Shown: positions 33,783 to 43,456 of the stretch, one piece after another
Position numbering within the stretch: the first letter of the stretch is position 1
How the letters are laid out: every line of letters starts with the position of its first letter
NCBI RefSeq assembly: GCF_900188455.1
Contig: NZ_FZOL01000026.1
Span: 1 to 64,000 of the forward strand
DNA length: 64,000 bases
Direction of reading: 5' to 3'
From: Pseudomonas japonica
GTDB taxonomy: Bacteria; Pseudomonadota; Gammaproteobacteria; Pseudomonadales; Pseudomonadaceae
Notes under the pieces: generated by a model
What the model was told of the DNA's origin: nothing
Databases searched by the model: none
Seen by the model: only the letters and a program-made list of their open reading frames with translations
Translations under genes and position numbers: made by a program

Positions 33783-34295
33783 ATGCCCGGCGAGTCCAGC
33801 CCTCACGATATCGAACGCCTCTACCTCGACCACCACGGCTGGCTGCAAGGCTGGTTGCGCAGCCGCCTGAACGACAGCGCCGATGCCGCCGACCTGGCCC
33901 AGGACACCTTCGTGCGTCTCCTGCGCCGTCGCCAGCACACCCTGATGCACGAACCACGCGCCTATCTGCGCACGGTGGCTCGCGGTCTGGTGATCGATCT
34001 CTGGCGACGCCGCGATATCGAGCAGGCCTGGCTGCAGACCCTGGCGCAACAGCCCGCGGGCGAAGCCCCCTCACCCGAGACCAGCCTGCTGGTGATCGAG
34101 TCGCTGATCGCCATCGATCGCCTGCTCGACCAACTCAAGCCACAAACCCGCGAAGCCTTCCTCCTGGCCCAGCTGGAGGGCATGAGCTGCCCGCGCATCG
34201 CAGAGCAGATGGGCGTATCGCTGTCCACCGTCGAACGCCATATCGCCAAGGCCCTGCGCCATTGCTATGCGCTGGTCTTCGAGCAGCCGTCATGA
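33783..34295 (+). CDS. ECF sigma factor, FecI-type iron-starvation sigma
   Basis: This 170-aa sigma-70 region 2/4 protein has region 2 with DAADLAQDTFVRLLRRR and ARGLVIDLWRRRDIE, and region 4 with LLAQLEGMSCPRIAEQMGVS and LSTVERHIAKALRHC. AAAGGAGG at 33768-33774 sets the start. A strong Fur box covers its promoter. The FecR-like anti-sigma gene follows with an ATGA overlap, and a TonB receptor with a signalling domain comes next, the standard cell-surface signalling trio. It should direct transcription of the receptor gene when the cognate siderophore binds. Confidence 0.93.
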   Translation: MPGESSPHDIERLYLDHHGWLQGWLRSRLNDSADAADLAQDTFVRLLRRRQHTLMHEPRAYLRTVARGLVIDLWRRRDIEQAWLQTLAQQPAGEAPSPETSLLVIESLIAIDRLLDQLKPQTREAFLLAQLEGMSCPRIAEQMGVSLSTVERHIAKALRHCYALVFEQPS

Positions 34296-35266
34296 CCCGG
34301 GACACGGCACCGGCGCTGCCGGAACGGGTCATCGAGCAGGCCATCGACTGGCAGGTGAAACTGGCTTACAACACGGTCGACGCGGCCAGCCACGCAGCCT
34401 TCGAGCGCTGGCTCGACGAGCATGATGACCACGCCCGCGCCTGGCAGCGCATCCAGAACCTGACCGCGCGCTTCGCCGGCATGCCACCGCAACTGGCGCT
34501 GCAAACCCTGCGCAAACTGCCAGAGGCACGCCTGCAACGGCGCACGATGCTCAAGCTGCTGAGCCTGTTCGTGATCGTCGGGGCCGGCAGTTGGGGCGCC
34601 GCCGGCAGCGCCCCGTGGCAGCGCCTGAACGCCGACTACAGCACCCGGGTCGGCGAACGCCGGCAATGGCGCCTGAGCGACGACAGCCTGATCGACCTCA
34701 ACACCGACACTGCCGTTGCCCTTCGCTACGATGCCAACCAGCGCCTGATCGAACTGCTGCGCGGGGAAATCCACCTGCTCAGCGGCAGCGATTCCGCGTC
34801 CGCGAGCAAACGGCCGCTACGGGTCGCCACTCCCTTCGGTCTGTTCGAGGCACTGGGTACGCGCTTCAGCGTGCGTCTGGAAGACGATGGCGCGCGCCTG
34901 GCCCTGCTGGAGGGCGCCGTGCGCCTGCATCCCGCCCAGGGCGGCGAGGATGCCATCGCCCGTGCGGGAGAAAGCTGGCGCCTGGATGCCCGACAAGCGC
35001 GCCGCCTGAACACGCCGCCCAGCGAAGCCGCGGCCTGGCGCGACGGACTGCTGATGGCGCGCAACCAACCGCTGCACGAGGTGCTCGCGGAACTGGCGCG
35101 CTATCGCCATGGCTACCTGGGGTGCGATCCGCGAATCGCCAACCTGCCGGTCAGCGGAAATTTCCAGCTGGACGACCCGGACGCCACCCTCGATTTCATC
35201 GCCCAGGCTCACCGCCTGCACCTGCAACGCCTGACGCGCTACTGGGTACGCCTGCTGCCCGTGTAA
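34292..35266 (+). CDS. FecR-type anti-sigma/sigma regulator
   Basis: This 324-aa inner-membrane protein has an N-terminal cytoplasmic segment (DUF4880 region, IEQAIDWQVKLAYNTVDAAS, then FERWLDEHDDHARAWQRI), one TM helix (LLSLFVIVGAGSWGAAG, about residues 88-104), the periplasmic FecR domain (RQWRLSDDSLIDLNTDTAVA, RVATPFGLFEALGTRFSV) and a C-terminal secretin-like extension. It relays receptor signals to the sigma factor encoded just upstream; the 4-nt overlap keeps their ratio fixed. Confidence 0.93.
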   Translation: MTRDTAPALPERVIEQAIDWQVKLAYNTVDAASHAAFERWLDEHDDHARAWQRIQNLTARFAGMPPQLALQTLRKLPEARLQRRTMLKLLSLFVIVGAGSWGAAGSAPWQRLNADYSTRVGERRQWRLSDDSLIDLNTDTAVALRYDANQRLIELLRGEIHLLSGSDSASASKRPLRVATPFGLFEALGTRFSVRLEDDGARLALLEGAVRLHPAQGGEDAIARAGESWRLDARQARRLNTPPSEAAAWRDGLLMARNQPLHEVLAELARYRHGYLGCDPRIANLPVSGNFQLDDPDATLDFIAQAHRLHLQRLTRYWVRLLPV

Positions 35267-35362
35267 CCACCACGAAAAAAATCCTCCGCGTCGTGAAGGG
35301 GTTTTCGATCTGGCCCGGCATACAGATCAGAACTCCTCCAACACTGCACACGAGAACCACCC

Positions 35363-37804
35363 TTGAACAGCCGTATTCCCTCGACGCCCACCCCGATGCG
35401 CGCCCTGTTGCGCAGCGCCTTCCTGTCCCTCGGCCTGGCCGCCACGCTTCCCCTGGTGACCCACGCGCAGGCAGCCGAGCAGGTCTTCAGCATTCCCGTC
35501 GGCACCCTCGACCAGGCCCTGACCCAACTGAGCCGCGAGACCGGCCTGAACATCGCCTTCAACCCCGCCGACCTCGCCGGCAAGCACAGTCACGCCGTGC
35601 AGGGTCGTTTCAGTGCCGAGCAGGCGCTGGCGCAACTGCTCGCCGGCAGCGGTCTGCAGGCCGTGGCCCTGGCGAGCGGCGGCTATCGCCTGATCCCGCA
35701 GGCCGGCGCCTCCACCGCGCTGGAACTGGACGCCACGAGCGTCATGGCGCGGGAGACCCAAGACAACCCGCTGGGACCGGTAGCAGGCTACATCGCCCGG
35801 CGCACCACCACCGCGACCAAGACCGACACACCGATACTGGAGAACCCGCAGGCAATCTCCGTGATCACCCGCGAACGCATGGACGACATGGGTGCCCAGC
35901 GGCTCGACGAAGTACTGCGCTACACCTCGGGCGTACGCACCGACGGCGGCGGCGCGAACAACGCGGCGGACAATATCTTCCTGCGCGGCTATGCGATTTC
36001 CCTGACCTACCGTGATGGCCTGCGCCTGCGGCCGCTGGGCTTCTTCGGCATGTTCGGCGAGGAGCCCTACGGCCTGGAGCGGGTCGAGGTACTCAAGGGT
36101 CCGACCTCGATCCTCTACGGCCAGAGCGAACCGGGCGGTATGGTCAACACGATCTCCAAGCGCCCGACCGACTACGAGCGCGGCGAGGTCGGCCTGTCCT
36201 TCGGCAACAACCACCGCCGGCAACTGACCCTGGACACCAGCGGCCCGCTCAGCGAGACCCTGAGCTACCGTTTCGTCGCCCTCGGTCGCGAGGCGGACGG
36301 CGCCTACGACCACACCGCCGACGACCGCGCCTATGTCGCGCCGAGCCTGACCTGGCGCCCCGACGAATACACCAGCCTGACGCTGCTGGCCTCCTACCAG
36401 AAGAACAAGGCCCTGGCCCCGAGCAATATTCCCTGGGCCGCGGTGAACGGCAGCAGCCCCTACGGCAAGGTGCCGATGGAACGCTTCATCGGCGAACCGG
36501 ACTTCGACTTCGAGGAAGTGGAAAGCACCTCGGTGGGCTATGAATTCAGCCATGCCTTCGACGACACCTGGACCTTCCGGCAGAACCTGCGTTTCAGCGA
36601 CTACGACAACCAGGAAAACTACCTGGCCCGGGTCAGCGGCCTGGTGACCGGCAGCGACGGCGTGCCCAACGCCTCGATCAGGCGCAACTACCAGCTCCGC
36701 CATGCCTATGGCGAACACCTGGCGCTGGACAACCAGTTGCAGGCGCGCTTCGCCACCGGCCCCGTGCAACACACCACGCTGCTGGGCGTCGACTACAGCT
36801 GGAGCCGCTCGGTGCGCAACGAGAAATGGGGCAACGCCACCCCGCTCAACGTGTTCGACCCGGTGTACGGCGCGGCGGTGGATACCTCGGCGTACACCGC
36901 CTGGGTCAACAACCGCCAGCGCACCACTCAACTGGGCTACTACTTCCAGGACCAGCTCAAATACGATCGCTGGGTCATGACCCTCGGCGGGCGCCAGGAC
37001 TATGCCCGCAGTCGCACGACCGACCGCTGGACCGGCACGGAAACCGCCGATCAGGACTGGGATGACTTCACTGGCCGCGCCGGCCTGGTGTACCTGTTCG
37101 ACAACGGTTTCGCGCCGTATGTCAGCTATGCCGAGTCGTTCAACCCGGTGACCGGCAGCAGTGCGCCGGAGCGCGGCGGCAAGAACTTCGAACCGGAACG
37201 TGGCAAGCAGTACGAGGTTGGCGTGCGTTACCAGCCGCCGGGCAGCGAAACCCAGATCACCCTGTCGCTGTACGACCTGCGCAAGGAAAACGCGATCACC
37301 AACGATCCGCTGAACGAACGCTACAGCATCCAGACCGGCGAGATCCGCTCCAAAGGCGTCGAGCTGGAAGCGATCGCCACCGTGGCCGAGGACCTGAAGC
37401 TCACCGGCTCGCTTTCCTACAGCGATGTGGAAGTGACCAAGAGCAACGACGGCAACCAGGGCAAGCAACCGTTCAAGGTGCCGGCGAAACTGGCCTCGAT
37501 CTGGGCCGACTACAGCGTTCCGTTCGATCCCCTGCAGGGCCTGAGCATCGGCATCGGCGCGCGCTACACCGGCTACACCTACGGTGACGCGCTGAATACC
37601 TTCGAGGTGCCGTCCTACACCCTGTACGACGCGGCCGTGCGCTACGACCTGAGCAAACTCGACCCGACGCTGCAAGGGGTCAAGGCCAGCGTCAACGTCA
37701 ACAACCTGACCGACAAGTACTACGTCGCTTCATGCTTCTTCTCCCTGGCCTGCAACATGGGCGAGGGACGCAGCGTGGTGGCCGAGGTGAGTTACCAGTG
37801 GTGA
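35363..37804 (+). CDS. TonB-dependent siderophore receptor with N-terminal signalling (STN) domain
   Basis: This roughly 813-aa outer-membrane receptor has a signal peptide (LRSAFLSLGLAATLPLVTHA), an STN domain (FSIPVGTLDQALTQLSRETG to about residue 110), a plug with NPQAISVITRERMDD, FLRGY and GLERVEVLKGPTSILYG, and a C-terminal beta barrel ending in aromatic YQW, the standard signal for outer-membrane assembly. The STN domain contacts FecR. Translation may start at TTG 35363 or ATG 35396; the second gives a more usual signal peptide. The ligand, probably a xenosiderophore, cannot be told from sequence. Confidence 0.92.
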   Translation: MNSRIPSTPTPMRALLRSAFLSLGLAATLPLVTHAQAAEQVFSIPVGTLDQALTQLSRETGLNIAFNPADLAGKHSHAVQGRFSAEQALAQLLAGSGLQAVALASGGYRLIPQAGASTALELDATSVMARETQDNPLGPVAGYIARRTTTATKTDTPILENPQAISVITRERMDDMGAQRLDEVLRYTSGVRTDGGGANNAADNIFLRGYAISLTYRDGLRLRPLGFFGMFGEEPYGLERVEVLKGPTSILYGQSEPGGMVNTISKRPTDYERGEVGLSFGNNHRRQLTLDTSGPLSETLSYRFVALGREADGAYDHTADDRAYVAPSLTWRPDEYTSLTLLASYQKNKALAPSNIPWAAVNGSSPYGKVPMERFIGEPDFDFEEVESTSVGYEFSHAFDDTWTFRQNLRFSDYDNQENYLARVSGLVTGSDGVPNASIRRNYQLRHAYGEHLALDNQLQARFATGPVQHTTLLGVDYSWSRSVRNEKWGNATPLNVFDPVYGAAVDTSAYTAWVNNRQRTTQLGYYFQDQLKYDRWVMTLGGRQDYARSRTTDRWTGTETADQDWDDFTGRAGLVYLFDNGFAPYVSYAESFNPVTGSSAPERGGKNFEPERGKQYEVGVRYQPPGSETQITLSLYDLRKENAITNDPLNERYSIQTGEIRSKGVELEAIATVAEDLKLTGSLSYSDVEVTKSNDGNQGKQPFKVPAKLASIWADYSVPFDPLQGLSIGIGARYTGYTYGDALNTFEVPSYTLYDAAVRYDLSKLDPTLQGVKASVNVNNLTDKYYVASCFFSLACNMGEGRSVVAEVSYQW

Positions 37805-37820
37805 GATAAGGGGGCTGCTT

Positions 37821-37918
37821 TGCAGCCTTTCGCGAGCAAGCTCGCTCCCACAGTGGTTCGGTGCATGCCAATCCCTTGTGGGAGCGAGCTTGCTCGCGAA
37901 GGGCCGCAAAGCGGCCCC
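37821..37918. repeat. BIME: inverted pair of REP elements
   Basis: GCGAGCAAGCTCGCTCCCAC at about 37832 and TGTGGGAGCGAGCTTGCTCG at 37877 face each other. The repeat occupies the whole gap between the converging receptor and aldo/keto reductase genes, where it can serve as a terminator for both. Confidence 0.8.
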
Positions 37919-37929
37919 GGATTATCGGA

Positions 37930-38967
37930 TCAAGGCGCCGGATTCGGCTGCTGCACATGGATCGCCTCGATCCCCTGCAGCAATTCCTCGGTCAATTGCA
38001 CCTCGACACTGGCCAGATTGCTCTGCAGTTGCTCCAGCGTCGTCGCGCCGATGATGTTGCTGGTCAGGAACGGCCGGCTGGTGACATAGGCCAGCGCCAG
38101 CTGCGCCGGATCCACACCATGCTCGCGGGCGAGCGCCACGTAGGCCGCGGTGGCGCGCTCGACCTGCGGGTTGTTGTAGCGCTGGAAGCGGTCGAACAGG
38201 GTCAGGCGCCCTTTCGGCGGCTGCGCGCCATTGAGGTACTTGCCCGACAGCACGCCGAACGCCAGCGGCGAATAGGCCAGCAGGCCGACATTCTCGCGAA
38301 TGGAGATCTCCGCCAGGCCCACTTCGTAGCTGCGGTTCAACAGGCTGTAGGGGTTCTGGATCGACACCGCCCGCGGCCAGCCACGGGTCTCGGCCAGGTG
38401 CAGGAAGCGCGCCACGCCCCACGGGGTTTCGTTGGACAGGCCGATATGACGGATCTTGCCGGCCTTGACCAGATCATCCAGCACTTCGAGGGTCTCCTCG
38501 ATGGCGACCGCTTCGTCGTTGGCGTCGTGCACGTAGCCCAGTTGGCCGAAGAAGTTGGTCTGGCGGTCCGGCCAATGCAGTTGGTAGAGGTCCAGATAGT
38601 CGGTCCGCAGACGCTTGAGGCTGTCCTCCAGGGCCGCGGTGATATTGGCCCGGTCCAGCCGCGCCGTGCCGCCGCGGATATGCTCGATACGCTGCGGGCC
38701 GGCGACCTTGCTCGCCAGCACCCACTGCTCGCGACCACCGAAACGGGCGAAGTAGTTGCCGATGATGCGCTCGGTTTCGCCGTAGGTTTTCGCGATCGGC
38801 GGCACCGGGTACATCTCCGCGGTGTCGATGAAGTTGATCCCGGCCTCGCGCGCCACCTGAATCTGCTCGAAGGCCTCGGACTCGCTGTTCTGCTCACCCC
38901 AGGTCATGGTGCCGAGGGCGATGGCGCTGACGGCGATGCCGCTGTTGCCCAGTTGACGCTTTTCCAT
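37930..38967 (-). CDS. Aldo/keto reductase, Tas-like
   Basis: This 345-aa (beta/alpha)8 NADPH-dependent reductase has the catalytic tetrad visible as Asp in FIDTAEMY, Tyr in the same motif (MYPVPP), Lys in VLASKVAG and His in YQLHWPD. The opening MEKRQLGNSGIAVSAIALGT and the YPVPPIAKTYGETERIIG signature are those of Tas (YghZ-related) reductases. AAAGGAG lies directly upstream of the ATG. It is the last gene in a minus-strand set with two binding proteins but the 77-bp gap gives no proof of cotranscription. Physiological substrate unknown. Confidence 0.9.
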   Translation of the reverse strand: MEKRQLGNSGIAVSAIALGTMTWGEQNSESEAFEQIQVAREAGINFIDTAEMYPVPPIAKTYGETERIIGNYFARFGGREQWVLASKVAGPQRIEHIRGGTARLDRANITAALEDSLKRLRTDYLDLYQLHWPDRQTNFFGQLGYVHDANDEAVAIEETLEVLDDLVKAGKIRHIGLSNETPWGVARFLHLAETRGWPRAVSIQNPYSLLNRSYEVGLAEISIRENVGLLAYSPLAFGVLSGKYLNGAQPPKGRLTLFDRFQRYNNPQVERATAAYVALAREHGVDPAQLALAYVTSRPFLTSNIIGATTLEQLQSNLASVEVQLTEELLQGIEAIHVQQPNPAP

Positions 38968-39043
38968 GAATCACTCCTTTGTCGAAACGGCGAAGGCCGC
39001 CGACACCGCGAACGGCGCCGGCAGCCTGTATTCGGTGACGGCT

Positions 39044-40000
39044 TCAGCGCACACGGGGCTGGAACAGCTCCACGGCACTGGCGTCGATCTTGCGCGGCAG
39101 CAGGCCCTGGGCGAAGAACACATCGGCGATCTGCTGCTGTTCGGCGAGGTTGTCGGCCCCTACCGGCTGCACATCATAACTGCGTCGGCCATTGGCCTGC
39201 TCGACCGTCGCCACATCGAGGTTGCCCCACAGCGGGCCGAGGACCCTGGCGGCCTCGGTCGGGTTGGCCTTGAGCCACTTGCCCGCCCCGCTCAGCGCGG
39301 TGAACAGGGTGTTCAGCACCTCGGGATGGGCCTTGGCGTAGTCGCTGGAGGCCAGGTAGTAACGCTGGTAGCTGGAAAGGCCCTGGCCGTCGCTGAGGAC
39401 CTTGGCATGCTGCTGGCGCTGGGCGCTGGCGACGTAGGGGTCCCAGGTCACCCAGGCATCCACCTTGCGGTTCTCGAACGCGGCGCGGCCATCCGCCGGA
39501 ATCAGGTAGGCCGGCTGGATGTCGCTGAAGTTCAGGCCGGCCTTGGCCAGCGCCTGGATCAGCAGGTAATGGCTGCCGGCGGCCTTGGTCACGGCGATCT
39601 TCTTGCCCTTGAGGTCGGCGAGGTTCCGCAGCGCCGAATCCGCCGGCACGAGAATGGCCTGGGCCAGCGGCGATGGCGTCTCCCGGGCGAAGTAGGTCAG
39701 TTTCGCCCCGGCGGCCTGGGCGAACACCGGCACGGTATCGGCGACATCGGCGGACACATCGACATTGCCCAGGTTGAGGGCCTCCAGCAGCGGCAGGCCG
39801 CTGGCGAACTCGTGCCAGGTGACGTCGATGCCCTGGGCCTTGAGCTGTTGTTCCAGGTTGCCCTGGGCCTTGAGCAGGGTCAGCAGGGTCGAGGACTTCT
39901 GGTAGCCGATGCGCAGGGCTTCGGCACTGGCGGTGCCGGCAAGGCTGGCGCCCAGCACCACGGCGGCGGCGAGCCGGTACAGACGCTTGAAAGGAATCAT
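39044..40000 (-). CDS. Aliphatic sulfonate/nitrate/taurine-type substrate-binding protein (SsuA-like)
   Basis: This 318-aa periplasmic protein has a signal peptide (RLYRLAAAVVLGASLAGTAS) and an NMT1/SsuA fold: LRIGYQKSSTLLTLLKAQGN, GNVDVSADVADTVPVFAQ, LKGKKIAVTKAAGSHYLLI and KVDAWVTWDPYVAS. SsuA proteins deliver sulfonates to the SsuBC importer, but no permease or ATPase gene is adjacent. AAGGA is not near, but the ATG at 40000 gives the full signal peptide. It lies 15 bp from its paralog at 40016. Substrate inferred from family only. Confidence 0.9.
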   Translation of the reverse strand: MIPFKRLYRLAAAVVLGASLAGTASAEALRIGYQKSSTLLTLLKAQGNLEQQLKAQGIDVTWHEFASGLPLLEALNLGNVDVSADVADTVPVFAQAAGAKLTYFARETPSPLAQAILVPADSALRNLADLKGKKIAVTKAAGSHYLLIQALAKAGLNFSDIQPAYLIPADGRAAFENRKVDAWVTWDPYVASAQRQQHAKVLSDGQGLSSYQRYYLASSDYAKAHPEVLNTLFTALSGAGKWLKANPTEAARVLGPLWGNLDVATVEQANGRRSYDVQPVGADNLAEQQQIADVFFAQGLLPRKIDASAVELFQPRVR

Positions 40001-40015
40001 GGGAAACGCTCCGGA

Positions 40016-40981
40016 TCAGGGGGTCTTGGTGAGTTGTGCGCTGCCAGGCAGCACGAAACCGCTGGCGAAGGTCGGCGCCACATCGAGGCGCTCGGCGATC
40101 AGGCCGTGGGCCTGGTAGAAGTCGGCGGTGGCCTGCTGCTCGGCGATGGTCGTGCTGTCCAGCGCCTGCCAGCGCGCCTGGCGCCGCTCGTACTGCAGGC
40201 GCGCGGCCTCCACCGGGAAGCCGATGATCTGCGCGAGGTTTTTCGAATAGCTGTCGATATTGCGCTTGGCCCAGTCCTCGGCCCTGGCCAGACGGCTCAG
40301 GTAATCCTGCAGGGCGGCACGCCGCGCCGGGTCGGCCAGGGCCTTGTCGGTGGCGGCGAGAAAGCTGTTGCCGCTGGACAGGCCGCGGCCGTTGACCAGT
40401 ACCCGCCCCTGCCCGCTCAGCTCGGCCAGCGCGGTGTAGGGTTCCCAGGTCGACCAGGCGTCCACCGAGCCATTGGCCAGGGCGACCTTGGCGTCCACCG
40501 GGCCGAGAAAGCGAAACTCCACGTCCTTCTCGCTGAGCCCGGCGCTGGCCAGGGCCTTGAGCGCCACGAAATGCCCGATGGAACCGCGCCCGGTGGCGAT
40601 GCGCTTGCCCTTCAGCTCCGCCGCGCTGCGCAGTGGCGAAGCCGGCTGCACCAGCACCGCGATGCCGTAGGGATCGGATTTGTCGACAGCGATGGCCTTG
40701 ACCTGCGCGCCCGAGGCCAGGGCGAACAGCAGCGGCGCATCGCCGATGATCCCGGCATCGATGGCGCCGGCGTTCAACGCTTCGGCCAGCGGCGCGGCGG
40801 CGGGAAACTCGGCCCAGCGGATGTCGTACGGCAGGTCGCGCAGCTCATCGGCGGCCTCCAGCTGGGCGCGCATGTTGCCTTTCTGGTCGCCGACACGCAG
40901 TTCGACGCGCTCGGCGGCGAAACCCGGGCTCGCCAGCAGCAAGGCGGCACCAAGGGCCAGGATTCGGGTGAAGGGGATCAT
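40016..40981 (-). CDS. Second SsuA-like substrate-binding protein
   Basis: This 321-aa protein has a signal peptide (MIPFTRILALGAALLLASPGFA) and the same fold as its neighbour: LRVGDQKGNMRAQLEAADEL, AINAGIIGDAPLLFALASG-like core (DAGIIGDAPLLF), LKGKRIATGRGSIGHFVALK and SVDAWSTWEPYTAL. The start at 40981 is set by GAGGAG 8 bp upstream. The two tandem paralogs diverge in the ligand region (ADVADTVP versus IIGDAPLL), so they probably bind different sulfonates. They are divergent from the flavin-enzyme operon at 41278 with a 296-bp shared promoter region. Confidence 0.9.
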   Translation of the reverse strand: MIPFTRILALGAALLLASPGFAAERVELRVGDQKGNMRAQLEAADELRDLPYDIRWAEFPAAAPLAEALNAGAIDAGIIGDAPLLFALASGAQVKAIAVDKSDPYGIAVLVQPASPLRSAAELKGKRIATGRGSIGHFVALKALASAGLSEKDVEFRFLGPVDAKVALANGSVDAWSTWEPYTALAELSGQGRVLVNGRGLSSGNSFLAATDKALADPARRAALQDYLSRLARAEDWAKRNIDSYSKNLAQIIGFPVEAARLQYERRQARWQALDSTTIAEQQATADFYQAHGLIAERLDVAPTFASGFVLPGSAQLTKTP

Positions 40982-41277
40982 CGCGACGCTCCTCAAGGCT
41001 GGACGGCAGCCTGTTGTCAGGTTCTGGGTTCCATCCGCGGCGTGGCGAATGTGAGCTGACTGTAGCGAGCCGCGAATAATCAGTGAAATGCATTTTGGTC
41101 ATAACCTAATATGCGAACAATTTTTCATTATCGCCATTAGCTTAGAACCATAAAGAATTTTACATAGCACTATCCAACGCATACGGTCATAAGCCCCGCC
41201 GGCATGGATCCGCTGTCCAGGGCGGGCCAACGGCGCTCCGCAGGGGCGCCCCCAGCGTCTTATGCGATGAGTGCCCG

Positions 41278-42468
41278 ATGAGCCAGTCTTCCGCTGCTGT
41301 CCCGCTGCACCGGCCGTCCGTACCGGACAGCCCTCCTTCCGGCCTGGACCCGGTCCTTGCGAACATCACCCGGGAGCTGGCGGCCAGCGCCGCCGGTTTC
41401 GACCGCAGCGGCGCCTTTCCCGCGGCCAATTTCGAACTGCTGCAACGCCATGGCCTGCTCGCCCTGACGGTACCCGCGGCGCTCGGTGGCGGCGGCGCCG
41501 ACCTGCCCACCGCGCGCAAGGTGGTCAGCGCGGTGGCCAAGGGCGAACCCTCTACCGCGCTGATCCTGGTGATGCAGTACCTGCAGCATTTCCGCCTGCA
41601 GGATGACCTGCGCTGGCCAGCCCCGCTGCGCGAGCGGCTGGCCCGCGAGGCGGTGGAGCACGGCGCGCTGATCAACGCCTTCCGGGTCGAACCGGAGCTG
41701 GGTACCCCGGCTCGCGGCGGCCTGCCGGCGACCGTGGCGCGGCGCACCGCCGAGGGCTGGCGGCTGTCCGGGACCAAGCTGTACTCCACCGGCAGCCATG
41801 GCCTGACCTGGTACCTGGTGTGGGCGCGCAGCGACGATGCCGATCCGCTGGTCGGCGGCTTCCTGGTGCACAAGGACACCCCCGGCATCCGCATCGTCGA
41901 TGAATGGGACCACCTCGGCATGCGCGCCACCTGCAGCCACCGGGTCGAGTTCGACGACGTCCTGCTGCCGCTGGAGCACGCCGTGGCGGTCAGCCCGGCC
42001 AGCGCGCCGCGCCCTGAACTGGACGGCGAAAGCCTGGTGTGGATGGCGGTGCTGCTGTCGAGCATCTACGACGCCGTGGCCCAGGCCGCCCGTGACTGGC
42101 TGGTGACCTTCCTGCGCGAGCGGGTGCCATCCAACCTCGGCCAGCCGCTGGCCAGCCTGCCGCGCTTCCAGGAACGGGTCGGGCGCATCGACACCCTGCT
42201 GTTCGCCAACCGCAACCTGCTCGACTCTGCCGCCGCCGGCCTGGTCGACGCGGGCAACGCCGGGCAGCTCAAGCAACTGGTCACGCAGAACGCCATCCAG
42301 GCGGTGGAGCTGGCCATCGAGGCCACCGGCAATCCCGGTCTGTCGCGGCACAACCCGCTGGAGCGGCATTACCGCGACGTGCTCTGCGCACGTATCCATA
42401 CCCCCCAGGACGACGTGGTCTTCCACGGCAGCGGTCGCGCTGCCCTCGATGCAGGAGTCGCCTCATGA
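41278..42468 (+). CDS. Acyl-CoA-dehydrogenase-fold flavoprotein (SfnB/DszC-like)
   Basis: This 396-aa protein has the acyl-CoA dehydrogenase domains: N-terminal helices with LTVPAALGGGGADL, a middle beta domain with WRLSGTKLYSTGSHGLTWYL and VDEWDHLGMRATCSHRVEFD, and a C-terminal helical bundle ending in LERHYRDVLCARIHTPQDDV. The last motif and lack of an obvious CoA-type catalytic Glu resemble the FMN-dependent desulfurisation/monooxygenase branch (SfnB, DszC). With two sulfonate-binding proteins alongside, oxidation or desulfurisation of an organosulfur compound is plausible. Its stop overlaps the next gene's ATG by 4 nt. Confidence 0.84.
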   Translation: MSQSSAAVPLHRPSVPDSPPSGLDPVLANITRELAASAAGFDRSGAFPAANFELLQRHGLLALTVPAALGGGGADLPTARKVVSAVAKGEPSTALILVMQYLQHFRLQDDLRWPAPLRERLAREAVEHGALINAFRVEPELGTPARGGLPATVARRTAEGWRLSGTKLYSTGSHGLTWYLVWARSDDADPLVGGFLVHKDTPGIRIVDEWDHLGMRATCSHRVEFDDVLLPLEHAVAVSPASAPRPELDGESLVWMAVLLSSIYDAVAQAARDWLVTFLRERVPSNLGQPLASLPRFQERVGRIDTLLFANRNLLDSAAAGLVDAGNAGQLKQLVTQNAIQAVELAIEATGNPGLSRHNPLERHYRDVLCARIHTPQDDVVFHGSGRAALDAGVAS

Positions 42469-43409
42469 GCGCCATCAGCGTGATCGCCAGCCAGCTCGAT
42501 GCCCAGGCCAACGAGCTGCTGCGCCAGCGTCTGCCCGGACACCGGGTGATCGACCTGGCCCCCGAACAATTCAATGCCGAGCGCGCCGACGTGCTGATCG
42601 TGCGCCCGGTCAACGTGCGCGGGCGCCGTGTCGACGAAGCGCCGCGCGGCTGGCCATGGTCGTTGCGCTGGGTGCAATTGGTGTCGTCAGGCATCGACTT
42701 CTACCCGGACTGGCTGTTCCAGGGCCCGCCGGTCACCAGCGGCAAGGGCAGCAATGCCGAGCAGGTCGCCGAGTTCGCCCTGGCGGCGATCTTCTCCGCG
42801 GCCAAGCAGTTGCCGAACATCTGGGTCAAGGACGACGACTGGACCTTCAGCCCGCTGCAACCGGTGCGCGGCAAGACCCTCGGCATCCTCGGCCTGGGCA
42901 GCATCGGTCGGGCCCTGGCGGCCAAGGCCACGGCGCTGGGCCTGCGGGTGATCGCCCTCGGCCGCCCCGGGCAAGCGCTGGAGGCCGGCGTGCCGGTGCA
43001 GGCCGTGGCGGATATCCATCAGCTGTTCGCCGAGTCCGACCATCTGGTCCTGGCCGCGCCACTCACCGCGCAGACCCGTGGCGTGATCGATCGCCAGGTG
43101 CTGGCCAGCGCCAAACCCGGCCTGCACCTGGTGAACATCGCCCGCGGCGGCCTGCTCGACCAGCAGGCGCTGGTCGAAGCACTGGAGGCCGGGCGCATCG
43201 GCCGCGCCACCCTGGATGTCACCGAACCCGAACCGCTGCCGGCCGGCCACCCGCTGTACCGCGATCCGCGGGTGTTCATCTCGCCGCACACCTGCGCGAT
43301 TTCCACCGAGGGCATCCGTGGCTTCGCCGAGGACTTCGCCGACAACTTCCAGCGTTATCACCAGGGCCAGCCACTGCGCAACCTGGTCGACCACCAGCGC
43401 GGCTACTGA
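42465..43409 (+). CDS. D-2-hydroxyacid dehydrogenase family protein
   Basis: This 314-aa protein has a Rossmann domain with GKTLGILGLGSIGRALAAKA and the substrate-site residues Arg in VNIARGGLLD, Glu in TLDVTEPEPLP and His in FISPHTCAI, the R-E-H triad of the family. It would reduce or oxidise a 2-oxo/2-hydroxy acid with NAD(H) or NADP(H). ATGA overlap with the flavoprotein gene and 47 bp to the class II aldolase gene indicate one operon. In catabolic context it may act on the carbon skeleton left after sulfur removal; this is inference. Confidence 0.88.
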   Translation: MSAISVIASQLDAQANELLRQRLPGHRVIDLAPEQFNAERADVLIVRPVNVRGRRVDEAPRGWPWSLRWVQLVSSGIDFYPDWLFQGPPVTSGKGSNAEQVAEFALAAIFSAAKQLPNIWVKDDDWTFSPLQPVRGKTLGILGLGSIGRALAAKATALGLRVIALGRPGQALEAGVPVQAVADIHQLFAESDHLVLAAPLTAQTRGVIDRQVLASAKPGLHLVNIARGGLLDQQALVEALEAGRIGRATLDVTEPEPLPAGHPLYRDPRVFISPHTCAISTEGIRGFAEDFADNFQRYHQGQPLRNLVDHQRGY

Positions 43410-43456
43410 CTTTTCACCGAACTTGAACGCGCCCCTGGCGCGTGGGGAGCACCGCA

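Noticed and set aside
35327..37675. Long open frame on the minus strand antisense to the TonB receptor (782 aa)
   Set aside because: It is an artefact of GC-rich codon structure: composition is Val/Gly/Arg/His/Gln-rich, no domain is visible and the + strand receptor is unmistakable.
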